Source: Streptomyces scabiei 87.22 (GTDB lineage: Bacteria > Actinomycetota > Actinomycetes > Streptomycetales > Streptomycetaceae). From it: a DNA stretch of 64,000 bases. The position numbers were made by a program, and so were the translations under genes. The notes under the pieces are model-generated. The model was not told the DNA's origin. It did no database searches and worked only from the letters and a program-made list of their open reading frames with translations. This document shows, piece by piece, positions 61,053-64,000 of the stretch (position 1 is the first letter of the stretch; each line of letters opens with the position of its first letter). The DNA lies in contig NC_013929.1 in NCBI RefSeq assembly GCF_000091305.1, positions 5,952,001 through 6,016,000 of the forward strand, in the 5' to 3' direction.

Positions 61053-62027
61053 CTACTGCTCGTCGAAGAGGCTCGTCACCGAACCGTCCTCGAACACCTC
61101 ACGCACCGCGCTCGCGATCGTCGGCGCGATCGACAGCACCGTGATCTTGTCCAGCTCCAACTCGTTCGGCGTCGGCAGCGAGTTGGTGAACACGAACTCG
61201 CTCACCTTCGAGTTCTTCAGCCGATCCGCCGCCGGACCCGACAGCACACCGTGCGTCGCCGTCACGATGACGTCCTCCGCACCGTGCGCGAACAGCGCGT
61301 CCGCCGCCGCGCAGATCGTGCCGCCGGTGTCGATCATGTCGTCCACCAGGACGCACACCCGGCCCTTGACCTCACCCACGACCTCGTGGACGGTCACCTG
61401 GTTGGCCACGTCCTTGTCACGCCGCTTGTGCACGATCGCCAGCGGCGCGCCCAGCCGGTCGCACCAGCGGTCCGCCACCCGCACACGGCCCGCGTCCGGG
61501 GACACCACCGTCAGCTTGTCCCGGTCCACCTTCGCGCCCACGTAGTCCGCCAGCAGCGGAAGCGCGAACAGGTGATCGACCGGACCGTCGAAGAAGCCCT
61601 GGATCTGGTCCGTGTGCAGGTCGACCGCGAGAATCCGGTCCGCACCCGCCGTCTTCATCAGATCCGCGATCAGACGCGCCGAGATCGGTTCACGCCCACG
61701 GTGCTTCTTGTCCTGGCGCGCGTAACCGTAGAACGGCACGATCACGGTGATCGAACGGGCCGACGCACGCTTCAGCGCGTCGATCATGATCAGCTGCTCC
61801 ATGACCCACTTGTTGATCGGAGCCGTGTGGCTCTGGATCAGGAAGCAGTCCGCACCACGCGCCGACTCCTGGTAGCGGACGTAGATCTCGCCGTTCGCGA
61901 AGTCGAAGGCCTTCGTCGGGACGACCCCGACACCCAGCTGCTGGGCGATCTCCTCGGCAAGCTCGGGGTGGGCGCGGCCGGAGAAGAACATCATCTTCTT
62001 CTCGCCGGTCGTCTTGATCCCGGTCAC
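61053..62027 (-). CDS. prs: Ribose-phosphate pyrophosphokinase
   Basis: 324 aa from GTG 62027 (GAGGAGA eight bases upstream). Class I PRPP synthetase: FSGRAHPELAEEIAQQLG, FANGEIYVRYQES, YGYARQDKK flexible loop, DLHTDQIQGFF and the PRPP-binding VLVDDMIDTGGTI. It makes PRPP for nucleotides, His and Trp. 110 bp downstream of glmU in the same direction. Confidence 0.96.
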   Translation of the reverse strand: MTGIKTTGEKKMMFFSGRAHPELAEEIAQQLGVGVVPTKAFDFANGEIYVRYQESARGADCFLIQSHTAPINKWVMEQLIMIDALKRASARSITVIVPFYGYARQDKKHRGREPISARLIADLMKTAGADRILAVDLHTDQIQGFFDGPVDHLFALPLLADYVGAKVDRDKLTVVSPDAGRVRVADRWCDRLGAPLAIVHKRRDKDVANQVTVHEVVGEVKGRVCVLVDDMIDTGGTICAAADALFAHGAEDVIVTATHGVLSGPAADRLKNSKVSEFVFTNSLPTPNELELDKITVLSIAPTIASAVREVFEDGSVTSLFDEQ

Positions 62028-62137
62028 AGCACTGTCTCCTCAGAGGTTCTCAGCCAGGCATGCGGAAGCCGCTCACTCAGCTGGGGTGCGGGTGTGCACT
62101 TATCACGGTACGACGTCCTTGGCGCACCTGTTTCCGG

Positions 62138-63586
62138 TCAGCTTGCGCTTTCGTCTTCCCGGGAGGCCGCCTCGGCGGCCTTCGCCGCCGCGCTCCCCGG
62201 ACGCTTACGGGCCACCCAACCCTCGATATTCCGTTGCTGGCCACGGGCGACGGCCAGCGAACCGGGCGGCACGTCCTTCGTGATCACGGACCCCGCGGCG
62301 GTGTACGCGCCGTCCCCGACCGTGACAGGCGCCACAAACATGTTGTCCGAACCCGTCTTGCAGTGCGACCCGACGGTCGTGTGGTGCTTGCTCTCGCCGT
62401 CGTAGTTCACAAACACACTCGCCGCACCGATGTTCGAGTACTCGCCGATCGTGGCATCACCCACGTACGACAGATGCGGGATCTTCGTCCCCTCGCCGAC
62501 GGTCGCGTTCTTCGTCTCGACGTACGTACCGAGCTTGGACTTCGGTCCCAGACGCGTACCCGGGCGCATGTACGCGAACGGCCCCACGCTCGCCTGCGGC
62601 CCGACCTCCGCGCCGTCCGCCACGGTGTTGTCCACCCGCGCGCCGGCCCCGACCAGGGTGTCCTTCAGCCGGGTGTTCGGCCCGACCTCCGCGCCCTCGC
62701 CGAGGTGCGTGGCACCCAGCAGCTGGGTCCCCGGGTGGATCAGCGCGTCCTGCTCGAACGTCACCGTCACGTCGACCCAGGTCGTGGCCGGATCGATCAC
62801 CGTCACCCCGGCGAGCATGGCCTCGGTCAGCAGCCGGTCGTTCAGGATCCGCCGCGCCTCGGAGAGCTGCACACGGTTGTTGATCCCGGCGATCTCACGG
62901 TGGTCGCCGGTGACCGAGGCCCCCACCCGGTGCCCGGCCTCGCGCAGGATCCCCAGCACGTCCGTGAGGTACTCCTCGCCCTGGCTGTTGTCGGTCCTGA
63001 CCTTCCCGAGGGCGTCCGCGAGGAGCTGACCGTCGAACGCGAAGACCCCGGAGTTGATCTCACGGATCGCCCGCTGCGACTCGGTGGCGTCCTTGTGCTC
63101 CACGATGGCCGTCACGGCACCGGAGGCGCCGTCGCGCACGATCCGGCCGTAGCCGGTGGCGTCCGGCACCTCGGCGGTGAGCACGGTCACCGCGTTGCCG
63201 TCGGCCGTGTGCGTGGCGGCCAGGGCGCGCAGCGTCGCGCCCGTGAGCAGGGGGGTGTCGCCGCAGACGACGACCACGGTCCCGTCCACGACCCCGCCCA
63301 GCTCCTCCAGCCCCATCCGCACGGCGTGCCCCGTGCCGTTCTGCTCCGCCTGCACCGCCGTCCGTACGCCGGGGTCGGCCTCGGCGAGGTGGGCGGTGAC
63401 CTTCTCGCGGGCGTGCCCCACGACGACGACCAAGTGCTCCGGCTCCAGCTCACGCGCGGCGGCGAGGACGTGACCGACCAGCGAACGGCCACAGATGCTG
63501 TGCAGAACCTTCGGTGTGGCCGACTTCATACGGGTGCCCTCACCCGCTGCGAGGACGACGACGGCTGCCGGGCGGGTTGCGCTCAC
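62138..63586 (-). CDS. glmU: Bifunctional UDP-GlcNAc pyrophosphorylase/GlcN-1-P acetyltransferase
   Basis: 482 aa from GTG 63586. N-terminal nucleotidyltransferase with VVVLAAGEGTRMKS and VVVCGDTPLL; C-terminal left-handed beta-helix acetyltransferase (about 255-440) with TRLGPKSKLGTYVETKNA and GPFAYMRPGT. Tail of ~25 residues, charged. It makes UDP-GlcNAc for peptidoglycan and other glycans. glmU-prs-rplY-pth is a conserved actinobacterial order. Confidence 0.95.
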   Translation of the reverse strand: MSATRPAAVVVLAAGEGTRMKSATPKVLHSICGRSLVGHVLAAARELEPEHLVVVVGHAREKVTAHLAEADPGVRTAVQAEQNGTGHAVRMGLEELGGVVDGTVVVVCGDTPLLTGATLRALAATHTADGNAVTVLTAEVPDATGYGRIVRDGASGAVTAIVEHKDATESQRAIREINSGVFAFDGQLLADALGKVRTDNSQGEEYLTDVLGILREAGHRVGASVTGDHREIAGINNRVQLSEARRILNDRLLTEAMLAGVTVIDPATTWVDVTVTFEQDALIHPGTQLLGATHLGEGAEVGPNTRLKDTLVGAGARVDNTVADGAEVGPQASVGPFAYMRPGTRLGPKSKLGTYVETKNATVGEGTKIPHLSYVGDATIGEYSNIGAASVFVNYDGESKHHTTVGSHCKTGSDNMFVAPVTVGDGAYTAAGSVITKDVPPGSLAVARGQQRNIEGWVARKRPGSAAAKAAEAASREDESAS

Positions 63587-63724
63587 GGGGATGCCCTTCG
63601 GCTGTGGATGAGGAGGGGGTTGTCATCCGCAGGATACCGGGGCGTTGTGAGGGGGAAATGTGCGTCGGGTCCCGACCGTGGTGCCTGGGATCGGGACCCG
63701 AATCGAGGTCGCGTGTGCTGTGGG

Positions 63725-63796
63725 CTCCCCCGCCAGGACTCGAACCCGGACATATGGCACCAAAAGCCACAGTGCTGCCAATTACACCACAGGGGA
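63725..63796 (-). tRNA. tRNA-Gln (anticodon UUG)
   Basis: 72 nt. Acceptor stem TCCCCTG/CGGGGGA pairs with one G-U; D arm with AATTGG; anticodon loop TTTTGGT giving UUG; T arm CCGGG TTCGAGT CCTGG. Discriminator G, no encoded CCA. It lies upstream of glmU, as in other Streptomyces. No att-like duplication is seen here. Confidence 0.93.
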
Positions 63797-63836
63797 TCAT
63801 TCTCAACCGAACCGGACATATGGCCAGGCTGTCGAG

Positions 63837-64000
63837 TGACGCCCTTCTACTATGCCGTACCAGGCGCCTCCCGTGCGACGGCGTAGATCGGCGCTCCGGC
63901 CCCCGCGGGGCCGTATCCGCACTGCCGGGTTGAGGTCCTCGGGCGTGCCGCCCCGGGCGGAATGGGGGGTTCCGGGAGCGAACGGTGGGCGATTCGGCAG
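63837..64000. other. Window end without identifiable gene
   Basis: 164 bp beyond the tRNA. The minus strand has an open frame ending in TAG at about 63850 that reads low-complexity Pro/Arg/Gly sequence; it could be the very end of a gene outside the window, but nothing supports it. Confidence 0.4.

Noticed and set aside
63725..63796. tRNA-Gln as attachment site of the island
   Set aside because: No duplicate of its 3' end is seen in the window; the att copies are pmt sequences.
63837..64000. End of another minus-strand gene at the window edge
   Set aside because: The open frame encodes low-complexity sequence with no recognisable domain; too little sequence to support.

Overview
The window is high-GC actinobacterial chromosome. 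Gene order (paired penicillin-binding proteins, pmt, rsmI, tatD, rpfB-like, rsmA, ispE, ABC-F, galTEK, tamR/tam, ppc, pth, rplY, prs, glmU) is the conserved Streptomyces core arrangement. GTG starts, GTGA/ATGA stop-start overlaps and the bldA-type TTA codons in one cargo gene fit Streptomyces. No coordinate-level comparison with a named strain was possible.

Region 1 (1-2160): two penicillin-binding protein genes on the minus strand, the first cut by the window edge. Region 2 (2161-18467): a mobile island inserted at the 3' end of the protein O-mannosyltransferase gene pmt. It has three direct copies of the pmt 3' end (2161-2243, 15713-15787, 18385-18467). Between copies one and two lies an actinomycete integrative and conjugative element (AICE) of about 13.55 kb: tyrosine integrase, excisionase, P4-type helicase, small zinc-finger-like protein, PrimPol, two small proteins, FtsK/TraB translocase, a group of small transfer/spread genes including a Pycsar-effector-like membrane protein, a GntR repressor with three palindromic operators, a YdcF-like protein and a low-GC HNH endonuclease. 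Between copies two and three lies a 2.7-kb segment with no integrase: an XRE/pentapeptide-repeat protein and a divergent small membrane protein. It looks like a cis-mobilizable element sharing the AICE's att and arm sites.

The AICE appears to be run from one hub at 12.85-13.09 kb. The GntR repressor is read rightward from operator palindromes. A long minus-strand transfer/replication operon is read leftward from a leader carrying an rRNA-type boxA antitermination sequence. A cluster of 8-bp repeats directly after traB resembles a clt transfer locus, and a pair of 14-bp palindromes controls the xis/int end.

Region 3 (18381-35999): pmt, rsmI, zinc-ribbon protein, TatD nuclease, Rpf-like cell-wall enzyme, rsmA-ispE operon, acyltransferase, ABC-F protein, two paralogous PQQ-propeller membrane lipoprotein-like proteins separated by an 18-bp minisatellite, and a response regulator lacking its phosphoacceptor Asp. 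Region 4 (36000-50300): GntR(YtrA)-ABC transporter operon, large secreted subtilase, galTEK, GNAT, LuxR-type regulator, tamR/tam divergent pair, MHS-family transporter. Region 5 (50470-64000): PaaX-like regulator, glycosyltransferase, desaturase-TetR operon with tandem operator half-palindromes, ppc, small membrane protein, pth, rplY, prs, glmU and tRNA-Gln(UUG). A hairpin-forming interspersed repeat occurs seven times between genes of the chromosomal part and never inside the island.
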